From Methylotenera sp. (lineage in GTDB: Bacteria; Pseudomonadota; Gammaproteobacteria; Burkholderiales; Methylophilaceae): DNA of 64,000 nt. Numbering within the stretch: position 1 is the stretch's first letter; each line of letters starts with the position of its first letter. A program made the translations under genes and the position numbers. The notes beneath the pieces are model-generated. The model did no database searches, had not been told where the DNA came from, and saw only the letters and a program-made list of their open reading frames with translations. The stretch spans positions 62,001-126,000 of the forward strand of contig NZ_JAQSDC010000004.1 of assembly GCF_029945705.1 (NCBI RefSeq). Direction: 5' to 3'. Below, piece after piece: positions 1-8,048 of the stretch.

Positions 1-688
1 CAAAGCCCCACATGGTTTGTAAGTAACGTGGATGCGCGGCATCAGGTTCGATTAGTTTGCGCAAACGTGACACTTGCACATCAATGCTACGGTCAAATAC
101 GTCTAGTTCACGTCCACGTGCAAGTTGCATTAGTCTATCGCGAGATAATGGCTGACGTGGATGATCCACAAATACTTTCAGCAAGGCAAACTCGCCGCTG
201 GTAATTGTGACAGAGGCACCATCTTTGCTTAGTGAGCGTGTAGAGGCATTAAATACAAATTCACCAATCGTCACGCTATCTGTATTCACGGCAGGCGCGC
301 TTGGTTGCAAGCGCTCGTGCCTACGCAACACTGCGTTGATTCTAGCGAGTAATTCGCGCGGATTAAATGGTTTTGGCAGGTAATCATCCGCGCCCATTTC
401 TAAGCCGATAATTCTATCGACTTCATCGCCACGGGCTGTCAACATTACAATTGGTAACAAAGTGCCAGAGCCTCTTACTCTACGGCAAATGGACAGCCCA
501 TCTTCTCCTGGCAGCATTAAATCTAGCACCAAGAGGTCAATAGGTTCTGCCGCTAAAACCACATCCATCTCTTTAGCATCAGAAGCCACTTTCACTGTAA
601 AGCCTTGCTCCGTCAAGTAGCGCTGCAATAACTCACGTAAGCGCACATCGTCATCAACCACTAATATTTTTTTATTTTGATCAACCAT
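1..688 (-). CDS. ompR: OmpR-family response regulator (3' end outside window)
   Basis: Two-component response regulator with an N-terminal receiver domain and a C-terminal OmpR/PhoB winged helix. The minus-strand reading frame starts with ATG at 688 and stays open to base 1. It begins MVDQNKKILVVDDDVRLREL, with the acidic pocket DDD. The phospho-acceptor Asp lies in LVLDLMLPGEDG, the switch Thr in MLTARGDEVD and the conserved Lys in LPKPFNPREL. The DNA-binding domain contains SGEFALLKVF and VSRLRKLIE and reads to LQTMWGF, so only about 10-20 residues are missing. The RLRELLQRYL and PFNPRELLARINAVLRR segments are close to OmpR itself; an EnvZ-like kinase would be expected just beyond the left edge. 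Family certain; the exact symbol is likely rather than proven. Confidence 0.9.
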   Translation of the reverse strand, partial: MVDQNKKILVVDDDVRLRELLQRYLTEQGFTVKVASDAKEMDVVLAAEPIDLLVLDLMLPGEDGLSICRRVRGSGTLLPIVMLTARGDEVDRIIGLEMGADDYLPKPFNPRELLARINAVLRRHERLQPSAPAVNTDSVTIGEFVFNASTRSLSKDGASVTITSGEFALLKVFVDHPRQPLSRDRLMQLARGRELDVFDRSIDVQVSRLRKLIEPDAAHPRYLQTMWGF

Positions 689-748
689 AGTTATTTAGCC
701 CGCGTCTTATTATTCAGTTAATTGAAATTGACTTTTAATGCAAATGTG

Positions 749-778
749 ATGAAACTAAGTTTAATATTTCTTTGTCAA
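749..778 (-). promoter_or_regulatory. candidate sigma70 promoter of the response regulator; gap 689-1021
   Basis: On the minus strand a perfect TTGACA (778-773) is followed 18 bp later by TTTCAT (754-749), a weak -10 box, about 60 bp upstream of the start codon. The rest of the 333-bp gap to the EF-hand gene is AT-rich and shows no gene, terminator or repeat that I can support. Inference from sequence match only. Confidence 0.35.
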
Positions 779-1021
779 AAACCAGAATACTAAACCATTA
801 CAAAGTGTAAGCTATATTGAGTTAATTTAAAATAATGCCTTAAATTAAATGAGGCGAACTCAACTTAAGTTTTAGGGGTATTAAATGACCGTTTTTATAA
901 CGTTACAATTAATTACAATTTCAATGTTCAATGAAACAATCAGTTAACAATCGTACTTCATTATGATGCGGTTAAGTTAAGGTAAATTGTTTTTAAACTT
1001 ATTTATTATAAAGTTAGCGCA

Positions 1022-1615
1022 TTGATTAAACTCACTTCAAAACGTATTTTAACAGTTAAACACACATGCATCGCAGTGTGTGTTGGCTTTGGAGTGTCTT
1101 TTAATGTGAATTCTGCGGGGAAAACCAATTTCATTGCAGCCGGTAGTGTTGAAAAACCAGTCGCTGGTGAAGAGGCTGCCGGTGATGGCATGCGGCAAAC
1201 ACTTAATCTTAATTTTAGCCCAGAAAATCGCGAAAAAATTCGTAAGGCATTAGATGATTATGCTAAATCGGTAGACCAAGATCATAACCGAATTGAAGAG
1301 CGCCGGAGAGCCATGCAGGAGAGCTTGAAAGAACGCTTTTTAGACGCTGACAATGATAATGATGGCACCATAGATAGGCAAGAAGCGACAGAAAAGTTAC
1401 CGCAAATTGCAAGGCTTTTTAGTCAAGTGGATACTAATCAAGACGGTGTTATTTCATTAGAAGAACTTCAAGATGCCCAATCTCGCGCAGCTGAACGTAG
1501 AAACGCTGCGGAAGCTGCTATAGAAGCACAAAAATCACAAGCAGCAGATGCTGCTTTGGAAGCAAAGTCTAAAAATAAGCAAGCTTCAAATAATTCCAAA
1601 AAGCGCACTTATTAG
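1022..1615 (+). CDS. secreted EF-hand domain protein
   Basis: Small calcium-binding protein of 197 residues. It begins with a basic stretch and a hydrophobic segment (about residues 10-31) that looks like a signal peptide ending near NSAG, so it is probably periplasmic. Two canonical 12-residue EF-hand loops are visible: D110-E121 (DNDNDGTIDRQE) and D137-E148 (DTNQDGVISLEE), both with Asp at positions 1 and 5 and the obligatory Gly at position 6. The flanks (70-105 and 152-190) are charged and probably helical, and the tail is rich in Ala and Lys. The only start that keeps the signal peptide is TTG at 1022; no good Shine-Dalgarno is visible, so the start is the weak point. A calcium-sensing role is inferred from the loops; no specific partner is indicated. 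Confidence 0.7.
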   Translation: MIKLTSKRILTVKHTCIAVCVGFGVSFNVNSAGKTNFIAAGSVEKPVAGEEAAGDGMRQTLNLNFSPENREKIRKALDDYAKSVDQDHNRIEERRRAMQESLKERFLDADNDNDGTIDRQEATEKLPQIARLFSQVDTNQDGVISLEELQDAQSRAAERRNAAEAAIEAQKSQAADAALEAKSKNKQASNNSKKRTY

Positions 1616-1695
1616 CTATCTAGTTATCAGTACGTTGTTCTCAACGTTATCTCTTCAAGCCAGCGTTACCATTTTTTTAGCGCTATATTAATTTA

Positions 1696-2820
1696 ATGAG
1701 TTTGATTCTCGAAATTACCGACAGCATTCAGCAGGTTGATGCTCAAAGTTGGGATGCCTTAGTGGGCGATATGCCATTACTCAGCCATGCGTTTTTAAGC
1801 GCACTGGAAATTTCAGGCTCAGTTGGTAAGGGCACTGGCTGGCAGCCTTACCCAATGCTAGTGCATGATGATGGCAAATTAGTTGGCGCAATGCCGCTGT
1901 ATATAAAAAGCCACTCTTATGGTGAATACGTATTTGACTGGGCATGGGCAGAAGCTTATGACCGCAATGGCTTAAGTTATTATCCTAAATTAGTTTCAGC
2001 GATTCCGTTTACGCCCATTACTAGCCAGAGGTTGATTGCAAACGACGACCAAACACAAGCGTTAATGGTAGAAGCGCTGACTGAAACTATGCACAAACAT
2101 CAGTTATCGTCAGCACATGTACTTTTTCCTGATGATTTTTCTGCTGCCGAGTTAAAACGGGCAGGGTGGTTACAGCGTAACGGTGTGCAATTTAGATGGC
2201 AAAACGACAGCTTTACGGATTTTGAAGATTTCTTACGCACGCTCAGCCACGATAAACGTAAAAAGATTCACCAAGAGCGTAAAAAAATCGTCGCTTCTGG
2301 GGTGGTTTGTAAACGCATCAAAGGTGCCGACATTACCCCAGAGCAATGGCAATTTTTCTACGAATGTTATGAAAACACCTACCTTGAGCATCGTTCAACG
2401 CCTTATTTAACCCCCACATTTTTTCAGAAAATTGGTGGTAATATGCCGCAGAATATTTTGTTGATATTGGCGTATTTAGAGGGTGAACCAATTGCCGCCG
2501 CACTGAATATTTATCATCAAACAACCCTTTACGGTCGCTATTGGGGTGGTTTGAGATATGTGCCTAATTTGCATTTTGAGCTATGTTATTACCAAGCTCA
2601 AGAATTTTGTATTGAAGAAAAAATTCAATATTTTGAAGGCGGTGCGCAAGGCGAACATAAGCTGGCACGGGGGTTTAAGCCACGATCCACTTGCTCGTTT
2701 CACAAAATTGCGCATCCTGAGTTTGCGCATGCGATTCAAGCGTTTGTCACGCAAGAGTCGCAAGGCATTGCCGCTTATACCAACGAGCTAGAAGAACGCG
2801 CGCCGTTTAAGGCGCAGTAA
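1696..2820 (+). CDS. FemAB-like GNAT-fold protein (DUF482/PF04339 family)
   Basis: Protein of 374 residues that reads like the DUF482 'peptidogalycan biosynthesis/recognition' family, which has a GNAT/FemAB fold. Recognisable stretches are the N-terminal ITDSIQQVDAQSWDALVGD and LSHAFLSALEISGSVGKGTG, the middle LSHDKRKKIHQERKKI, and the C-terminal YYQAQEFCIEEKIQYFEGGA followed by GEHKLARGFKP, which are family hallmarks. No signal peptide or membrane segment is seen, so it is probably cytoplasmic. FemAB-fold proteins transfer amino acids or acyl groups, but the substrate of this family is not known to me. The gene stands alone and converges with the SDR gene across a short hairpin. Confidence 0.8.
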   Translation: MSLILEITDSIQQVDAQSWDALVGDMPLLSHAFLSALEISGSVGKGTGWQPYPMLVHDDGKLVGAMPLYIKSHSYGEYVFDWAWAEAYDRNGLSYYPKLVSAIPFTPITSQRLIANDDQTQALMVEALTETMHKHQLSSAHVLFPDDFSAAELKRAGWLQRNGVQFRWQNDSFTDFEDFLRTLSHDKRKKIHQERKKIVASGVVCKRIKGADITPEQWQFFYECYENTYLEHRSTPYLTPTFFQKIGGNMPQNILLILAYLEGEPIAAALNIYHQTTLYGRYWGGLRYVPNLHFELCYYQAQEFCIEEKIQYFEGGAQGEHKLARGFKPRSTCSFHKIAHPEFAHAIQAFVTQESQGIAAYTNELEERAPFKAQ

Positions 2821-2834
2821 AACTCCTAAACACC

Positions 2835-2861
2835 GTCATTCTGAGCGCGGCTAAGAATGAC
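2835..2861. terminator. hairpin between convergent genes (REP-like or bidirectional terminator)
   Basis: GTCATTCT (2835-2842) pairs with AGAATGAC (2854-2861), and after one mismatch the stem continues AGC/GCT-like. It sits in the 47-bp gap between two convergent genes and lacks a long T-run. Its GTCATTC ends resemble those of the longer REP-like inverted repeat at 38142-38219, so it may be a dispersed palindrome that doubles as a terminator. Confidence 0.5.
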
Positions 2862-2867
2862 TAGGCG

Positions 2868-3557
2868 CTACCAAGCAATCTCTTTGCCATCATAAGCAAT
2901 AAATTTCCCAGTATTATTTAAGTTCAAATTCTCAATCACCTGACGCAAACCTACCACACTTGTTTTGGTATCTATCAATGCATTGCTGCCACCCATGTCT
3001 GTGAGTACCCAGCCTGGGTGCAAAGTCACCACCGCAATACCAGCAGGTTTTACGTCTATCGAAAGACTTTTCATGACCATATTCACAGCCGTTTTTGTAC
3101 TACGATAAATGTAACTACCGCCGCCAGCGTTGTCGCTCATGCTACCCATTTTGCTGGAAAGTGTGGCTATTTTTTTAAGCTTGCTATTGGCAATGTGCGC
3201 GGTAAAAGCTGTTGCCATTTTTAATGGTGCAATACTGTTGATTTTAAACGCATCTAGCCAATTTTCCGTATTTGCATCACCCAAACTACTTTCAGGATAA
3301 ACGCCTGCATTATTGATTAACACATCAATTTTTTCGTCTTTTAGTTGCAAAGCTAACGCATCAATTTGGGCAAAATCTGCCACATCTAAATGCAATATAC
3401 GAATGTTGGCATGTGCTTTTGCCAAAGTTTGCAAAGCGCTAGCATGTTGAGGATCGCGGCAGCAAGCTAATACGCTATAACCATCTTCTGCATATTGTTG
3501 GGTAAATTCCAAGCCAATACCACGATTGGCGCCAGTAACTAATACTTGGTAAGTCAT
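2868..3557 (-). CDS. short-chain dehydrogenase/reductase (SDR)
   Basis: NAD(P)-dependent oxidoreductase of the classical SDR family, 229 residues. The cofactor-binding TGANRGIG motif is at residues 8-15, LDVADFAQIDAL carries the Asp for adenine binding, NNAG follows in DVLINNAGVYPES, and the catalytic Tyr-x-x-x-Lys lies in YIYRSTKTAVN with an upstream Ser in SKMGSMSDNAGGGS. The post-catalytic segment VTLHPGWVLTDMGG is also typical. The length fits short cytoplasmic SDRs of the C-factor/sniffer type. It is a single gene with its own upstream gap. Substrate cannot be told from the sequence. Confidence 0.88.
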   Translation of the reverse strand: MTYQVLVTGANRGIGLEFTQQYAEDGYSVLACCRDPQHASALQTLAKAHANIRILHLDVADFAQIDALALQLKDEKIDVLINNAGVYPESSLGDANTENWLDAFKINSIAPLKMATAFTAHIANSKLKKIATLSSKMGSMSDNAGGGSYIYRSTKTAVNMVMKSLSIDVKPAGIAVVTLHPGWVLTDMGGSNALIDTKTSVVGLRQVIENLNLNNTGKFIAYDGKEIAW

Positions 3558-3795
3558 TGCTATATCCTCAAATAAATAATTGGTAAATTATCCGCCTAAA
3601 AATACAAAAGCCACAATCAATGTTGTGGATTCTATCAATCAACTTAATCTGCATATCAAACTCGTTCTAAATGCTGACGTTGATTACCCAAGTAATTAAC
3701 TGGGTTTAAAGTTCACAAATGGCTAAATTCAACTCAGCGGGAACATTTCAATCTCATACGTATCATATGGAGTCAATTCACTAAAATATAACGTT

Positions 3796-4257
3796 ATGTA
3801 CAAATTAAGTGCTAATTTACTTGTAGTTATTTTGCTTGCAATAAGCACTATGGCTAATGCAGAAACATTTTTTGATAAAAACTTTACGGGAAAGCATGTC
3901 GAGAAATTTGCCGATGGCAAACCAAAATACGAAGTTACTATTAAAAAAGGTAAAAAAGAGGGTCTTGAGATTTTTTATTACCCAAATGGTAGCAAGCAGA
4001 TTCAAACGAACTATGTGGACGATAAAGAAGATGGCGTTTGGAACCAATGGTACGAAAATGGCCGGCTTAAGCTTGATGCGCATTATCAAGCGGGGCAAGA
4101 ACATGGCATGTTTACGCAGTGGTATGAAAATGGGCAAAAAAGGTTAGAGGCAAATTTTATACATGGTAAAAAAGAAGGCGTTGAATACGCTTGGGCTAAA
4201 GATGGCAGTATAAAATCTACAACCCGTTACAAAGACGGCCAAGTGGTTGCTGAATAA
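3796..4257 (+). CDS. MORN-repeat (YwqK-like) secreted protein
   Basis: Protein of 153 residues with an N-terminal hydrophobic stretch ending in MANAETFF, which looks like a signal peptide cut after about residue 22. The body is a series of MORN-type repeats of about 22-24 residues, visible as GLEIFYYPNGSKQIQTNY, GVWNQWYENGRLKLDAHY, GMFTQWYENGQKRLEANF and GVEYAWAKDGSIKSTTRY. The regular Y/WYENG core is the diagnostic feature. Such proteins are often annotated as 'YwqK family antitoxin', a name derived from one Bacillus system; no toxin partner is present here, so that role is not supported. A periplasmic or surface structural role is inferred. Confidence 0.75.
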   Translation: MYKLSANLLVVILLAISTMANAETFFDKNFTGKHVEKFADGKPKYEVTIKKGKKEGLEIFYYPNGSKQIQTNYVDDKEDGVWNQWYENGRLKLDAHYQAGQEHGMFTQWYENGQKRLEANFIHGKKEGVEYAWAKDGSIKSTTRYKDGQVVAE

Positions 4258-4272
4258 ATTAGCAAATACTAA

Positions 4273-4437
4273 TTGAAATTTAAAAGTACATTTAAGGGCA
4301 ATAAAATTAACTTGCCCAGCAAAATTTGCGCGCACTGTGGCCTAAGCATGGTGTGGCGAAAGTCGTGGGCTAAAAACTGGGCTGACATCAAATATTGCTC
4401 TGACAAATGTCGAACATTATCGAGAACCAAGGCATGA
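4273..4437 (+). CDS. DUF2256 small zinc-ribbon protein
   Basis: A 54-codon gene starting with TTG. The product carries CAHCG, then WRKSWAKNW and YCSDKCR, i.e. two CxxC-type pairs around a Trp-rich centre. That is the complete signature of DUF2256 (PF10013), a family of about 40-60 residues commonly encoded beside photolyase-related genes. Its stop TGA (4435-4437) overlaps the ATG of the photolyase gene (4434) in the sequence ATGA, so the two are probably translationally coupled. The four Cys suggest one zinc site. Its role is unknown; co-occurrence suggests a partner or maturation factor for the FeS photolyase. The TTG start lacks a clear ribosome site. Confidence 0.75.
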   Translation: MKFKSTFKGNKINLPSKICAHCGLSMVWRKSWAKNWADIKYCSDKCRTLSRTKA

Positions 4438-5993
4438 CAAGAAACCTTATTCTAATTTTGGGCGACCAATTAAATTTTGATAACCCTGCGCTAGAGGATT
4501 TTGATCCGACACAAGATGCGATTCTTATGGCGGAAGTGAGCCATGAAGCCACACAGGTTTGGAGCCATAAAGCGCGAATTGTGTTGTTTATATCTGCTAT
4601 GCGTCACTTCTACAAGGCGTTCACAGATCAATATCCCAATTGTTTGCAGGCCAGCTATTTAAAGCTTGGCGAACATGATTTTACAACGCTAAAAGCTGCT
4701 TGGGCGCAGCAAATCTACATCTTAAAGCCGCAGCAAGTGATTGTTTGCGAGCCTGGTGAATATAGGTTAGAGCAAGATTTAGTCACGCTGTGCAAAGAAA
4801 TGAATACGCACTTAGCGGTGCGTGATGACACGCATTTTATGTGTTCCAAAGCAGATTTTAGCCATTGGGCAAAAGCTAATAAGCAATTACGCATGGAGTT
4901 TTTCTACCGCAAAATGCGCCAAAAGTATGACGTGTTAATGCAGGGTGATGAGCCAGTAGGTGGCGCGTGGAATTATGATGCTGAAAATCGTAAAACCTTT
5001 GGCAAAACAGGCCCACAAAATATACCTGCAGCACCACAAATAAATATTGATGCCATTACTCAAGAAGTCATAGAAGCTATAGAAAAGCATTTTCCTAATC
5101 ACCCAGGGTCATTAAAAAACTTTATTTGGCCAGTTACCCGTGCTGCTGCTCTTGAGTTCCTAGGTGGTTTTCTTAAAAACAAGCTGATAGGGTTTGGCGA
5201 TCATCAAGATGCGATGTGGCAATCAACTAATGGCAGCCAAAGCCTATATTTATGGCATTCTCTGCTTTCTACTTCGCTTAATTTAAAACTGCTAAACCCG
5301 CGAGAAGTGATTGCTGCTGCGGTTACTGCTTATCATCAACATCAACTACCACTTGCCAGCGTAGAAGGCTTTATTAGGCAAATTCTAGGCTGGCGCGAAT
5401 TTATACGTGGCGTATATTGGCTAGATATGCCAAAAATGAGCGAGGCCAATCACTACAACCATACACGCCCATTGCCCAGCTGGTATTGGAATGGCAATAC
5501 ACACATGAACTGCATGAAGCAAAGTATTAGCGACACCATGCAGCATGGCTATGCACACCATATTCAACGCTTAATGGTGACGGGTATGTTTGGCATTTTG
5601 GCAGAATTAAACCCACGTGAAGTCGAAGCTTGGTATTTAGCAGTTTATGTAGATGCCGTAGAGTGGGTGGAGCTTCCTAATGTTGCTGGCATGGCCTTGT
5701 ACGCCAATGGTGGGCGCTTCACTAGCAAGCCATACGTCGCCAGCGGCGCCTATATTAAACGCATGAGTAATTATTGTAGCAATTGCAAATACAAACCAGA
5801 GCTGAAAACGGGCGAAGCCGCTTGCCCTACCACTACGCTTTATTGGAATTTTCTAATTAAGCATTACGACACCTTTAGCCGCAACCCACGTACTGCTTTA
5901 ATGACTAAAAATGTGGATCGATTCAGTGCTGCAGAAGTGGATGCAGTGCATGCACATGCCCAATATTTACTAAATCATATCAATAACGTTTAA
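4434..5993 (+). CDS. FeS-type (6-4) photolyase/cryptochrome-related protein
   Basis: Deoxyribodipyrimidine photolyase-related protein (FeS-BCP/PhrB class), 519 residues from ATG 4434. An in-frame ATG at 4407 would add nine residues, but 4434 overlaps the DUF2256 stop as ATGA and gives the usual start MTRNLILILGDQLNF. The N-terminal photolyase-like domain is followed by the FAD-binding helical domain (QSLYLWHSLLSTSLNLKLL, ILGWREFIRGVYW). Four Cys that should hold the [4Fe-4S] cluster are at 360, 448, 451 and 464. Their spacing (88, 3, 13) is the same as that of the cluster ligands I recall for Agrobacterium PhrB. By family it repairs (6-4) photoproducts or senses blue light using FAD and a lumazine-type antenna. 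No photoreceptor partner is nearby. Confidence 0.92.
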   Translation: MTRNLILILGDQLNFDNPALEDFDPTQDAILMAEVSHEATQVWSHKARIVLFISAMRHFYKAFTDQYPNCLQASYLKLGEHDFTTLKAAWAQQIYILKPQQVIVCEPGEYRLEQDLVTLCKEMNTHLAVRDDTHFMCSKADFSHWAKANKQLRMEFFYRKMRQKYDVLMQGDEPVGGAWNYDAENRKTFGKTGPQNIPAAPQINIDAITQEVIEAIEKHFPNHPGSLKNFIWPVTRAAALEFLGGFLKNKLIGFGDHQDAMWQSTNGSQSLYLWHSLLSTSLNLKLLNPREVIAAAVTAYHQHQLPLASVEGFIRQILGWREFIRGVYWLDMPKMSEANHYNHTRPLPSWYWNGNTHMNCMKQSISDTMQHGYAHHIQRLMVTGMFGILAELNPREVEAWYLAVYVDAVEWVELPNVAGMALYANGGRFTSKPYVASGAYIKRMSNYCSNCKYKPELKTGEAACPTTTLYWNFLIKHYDTFSRNPRTALMTKNVDRFSAAEVDAVHAHAQYLLNHINNV

Positions 5994-6110
5994 GTAAAAT
6001 CACTAGGCAAAATTACGCTAAGTGCATAGGGTTGGTTTTGAGAAAGCGCTCATAATGCAATACATGGAGCGAATCATTGTGAATCGCCAAACTAAAAAGG
6101 ATACCGAATC

Positions 6111-6182
6111 ATGTGGACAACACCAGCAGCTACAGAAATGCGTTTTGGCTTTGAAGTAACAATGTACGTAATGAACAAATAA
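6111..6182 (+). CDS. pqqA: PqqA, precursor peptide of pyrroloquinoline quinone
   Basis: A 23-residue peptide, MWTTPAATEMRFGFEVTMY followed by VMNK. It has the PqqA hallmark E-x-x-x-Y (Glu15, Tyr19), whose Glu and Tyr side chains are joined by the radical-SAM enzyme PqqE to make PQQ, the cofactor of periplasmic methanol and glucose dehydrogenases. Length and sequence match short PqqA forms such as that of Klebsiella. A good ribosome site (AAAAGGA) lies about 10 bases upstream. The gene is followed at once by a terminator and no pqqBCDE gene is in the window, so this copy stands alone, perhaps as an extra dose of the substrate peptide. Confidence 0.93.
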   Translation: MWTTPAATEMRFGFEVTMYVMNK

Positions 6183-6196
6183 TCAACTAGTTGATT
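6181..6196. repeat. perfect 16-bp palindrome overlapping the pqqA stop codon
   Basis: AATCAACTAGTTGATT is a perfect dyad that begins on the last two bases of the pqqA stop codon. It could be a protein-binding site or an RNA stem that protects the 3' end of the short pqqA message. Confidence 0.5.
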
Positions 6197-6209
6197 TGTA
6201 AATATAATG

Positions 6210-6236
6210 CCCAGTGAGAAATCGCTGGGTTTTTTT
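6210..6236 (+). terminator. Rho-independent terminator of pqqA
   Basis: CCCAGTG (6210-6216) pairs with CGCTGGG (6223-6229) around a six-base loop, and the stem is followed by seven T (6230-6236). It lies 28 bp after the pqqA stop and makes pqqA a monocistronic unit. Confidence 0.88.
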
Positions 6237-6347
6237 ATTGGCGTTAAAATAAGTCACCAAGCTTAACCTTGTATTCTAAAGCCCACCTTGATTTTGACTT
6301 GAAAGTGAGCAACTTTTCCTTTTTCAATATGCCCACGCGTTTCAACT

Positions 6348-6383
6348 ATTTCTCACTGTTCCTAAAGCTTAATAGTGAGAAAT
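6348..6383. repeat. 13-bp inverted repeat hairpin between pqqA and the EPS cluster
   Basis: ATTTCTCACTGTT (6348-6360) pairs with AATAGTGAGAAAT (6371-6383) with one G-T pair and a ten-base loop. The core AGTGAGAAAT also occurs inside the pqqA terminator (6213-6222). A further smaller hairpin, GGATGAGT/ACTCATCC (6424-6447), lies six bases beyond the end of the wzy-like gene but has no T-run. No coding region is apparent from 6237 to 6453. Confidence 0.55.
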
Positions 6384-6453
6384 GCATTGTGAGTCACATT
6401 TTTAACTGCTTCGTCATTCCAATGGATGAGTACCAAGCAACTCATCCTATTAC

Positions 6454-8019
6454 TTAATAATCTCTAGCTTGCTTAATCGCAACCCTATTAGCAGCAGTGA
6501 TGACTAAAAGTGGAAATAGCAATATCTGCAAAGTTTTATCGTCGGCAAATAAGTCTAGGTTCATATATACCACTGCCACCAAGACAATTCCTAAGCCAGC
6601 AATACCTATAAATCGTAGTAGTGGATCTTTTGATTTTGAGCAGCTTTTAGCGTCTCTGTAAAACTCATAAAATATCATCAGCCATAACAGTAGTCCAACT
6701 ACTCCTAACTCTGACAAGATAAGCATATATTTATTGTGCACGGGTAAGGGGATGATAAGAGTAGGGTATCCAGGCACGTCAATGCGTGCCAGCTCAATTC
6801 TGCCAAGTGGAGGCACAATTGCTTTGTCACCTAATGGTGTCCATTCATTAGTTTTATAACCTGGTGGATATAATTTAAGTCCCGCCTCTACATATTCTGA
6901 GGGGCCAACGCCAATGATTGGGTATTGTAAAAACAAATCTTTTGCTAAGGTGATCATTCTGATGCGTGAGTCTGTTGCGCCGTCATCCCCCTTTGTTAGC
7001 CTGTCGATGATAGGTTGCGCTACGGCGGCTAAAGCTGCAGAAAATAAAAGCATAATCAGTCCGCCAACTAACCAAGATCTGGGGGTAATCTCTCGCCTCT
7101 TAAAAAAGACACAAAAAATAAGCACAGTAGCTAAGCCCATGGTTAACCATGAGCCACGAGAAAATGTGAAGATTACTGCGATAAAACTCCCCACGATTAC
7201 CGATAGAGCAGCATATCTAAAAAAAGGTTTTTTAACGGCAAAAAAACCAATCAACAAAAAGGTAAACATTGCATGAAATAAACCTTGTTGGTTTGCTACA
7301 CCCAATGTACCGACGGCGCGTGTAATGGTATTGGTACCACCAGAGTATGTTTGTGAAAACGAGGGACCACCTAGTAGACTCCCAAAGTTATATACTTTAG
7401 TCGTCACAAAAGATAAACATACTAGGAATGATTGTAAGACTAAGATTAATAGCACTGCGATTAAAACCCAAATCAAGTCGGATCGCGTTTTAATGGCAGA
7501 GGTGATGATGATGACAAATAGTAAGACTCTAACTAAATGTAATATGCCAAGCTGAGATGTATTAATAAACTCACTTTGATAAAATAAAAGGTGTATTAAA
7601 TAGGAAACAATAGCCCAAAGCACCATGGCTAAGAATAGAGAAGATTTTTTATCCCACACCCAGATGGCTCGCCGAGATTTAGTCCCTTCGAAAATAACAA
7701 TGCCAGCTAATAATATTAAAATTAAATCACCTGCGTTCATGATGACTTCTAGGCCGCGAAAGTTATCCCATAGACCAGGTGCGGTATAGAGAATTTTCTC
7801 AATGCTTAGCGGTTGTATTAATACCCATAAAAATAAACAAAAAGATCTTTTATGCGGCACAAAGGCAATCACCAAAAAACCAAACATGCCAATACCTAAG
7901 GCCACTTGAAATTTAGGCGCGAGTGCTCCAAGAAAGCCAACGCCTATTCCAAATGCTAAGGTGACAGCAATGACAATTAATGTCTCGTAAAAACTTCTAT
8001 TTTTAAAATAATTAAGCAA
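6454..8019 (-). CDS. O-antigen ligase/Wzy-like polysaccharide polymerase
   Basis: Integral inner-membrane protein of 521 residues with about ten to twelve hydrophobic segments. A long hydrophilic loop around residues 340-430 contains DSRIRMITLAKDLFLQYPIIG and VGPSEYVEAG, followed by VPGYPTLIIPLPVHNKYMLI and LSELGVVGLLLWL. This VHNxYL-like segment and the R-rich loop are typical of the O-antigen ligase/polymerase (Wzy_C) family. It would polymerise flipped repeat units on the periplasmic face. It is the last gene of the minus-strand exopolysaccharide cluster, 29 bp after the Wzz/Wzc-like gene. Ligase and polymerase cannot be told apart from sequence; the neighbours favour a polymerase. Confidence 0.8.
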   Translation of the reverse strand: MLNYFKNRSFYETLIVIAVTLAFGIGVGFLGALAPKFQVALGIGMFGFLVIAFVPHKRSFCLFLWVLIQPLSIEKILYTAPGLWDNFRGLEVIMNAGDLILILLAGIVIFEGTKSRRAIWVWDKKSSLFLAMVLWAIVSYLIHLLFYQSEFINTSQLGILHLVRVLLFVIIITSAIKTRSDLIWVLIAVLLILVLQSFLVCLSFVTTKVYNFGSLLGGPSFSQTYSGGTNTITRAVGTLGVANQQGLFHAMFTFLLIGFFAVKKPFFRYAALSVIVGSFIAVIFTFSRGSWLTMGLATVLIFCVFFKRREITPRSWLVGGLIMLLFSAALAAVAQPIIDRLTKGDDGATDSRIRMITLAKDLFLQYPIIGVGPSEYVEAGLKLYPPGYKTNEWTPLGDKAIVPPLGRIELARIDVPGYPTLIIPLPVHNKYMLILSELGVVGLLLWLMIFYEFYRDAKSCSKSKDPLLRFIGIAGLGIVLVAVVYMNLDLFADDKTLQILLFPLLVITAANRVAIKQARDY

Positions 8020-8048
8020 GGCAAGTGAATGTTAAGTAGTGGTCATCA

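Noticed and set aside
885-947. 20-codon ORF with AGGGG upstream
   Set aside because: The peptide has no recognisable motif and lies in an AT-rich gap; chance is a sufficient explanation.
3796-4257. YwqK-type antitoxin function for the MORN protein
   Set aside because: The name is inherited from annotation; it has a signal peptide and no toxin gene beside it.
6424-6447. GGATGAGT/ACTCATCC hairpin as a terminator of the wzy-like gene
   Set aside because: No T-run follows on the minus strand.
6269-6457. Plus-strand 62-codon ORF between pqqA and the EPS cluster
   Set aside because: It crosses two hairpins and shows no family motif or ribosome site.
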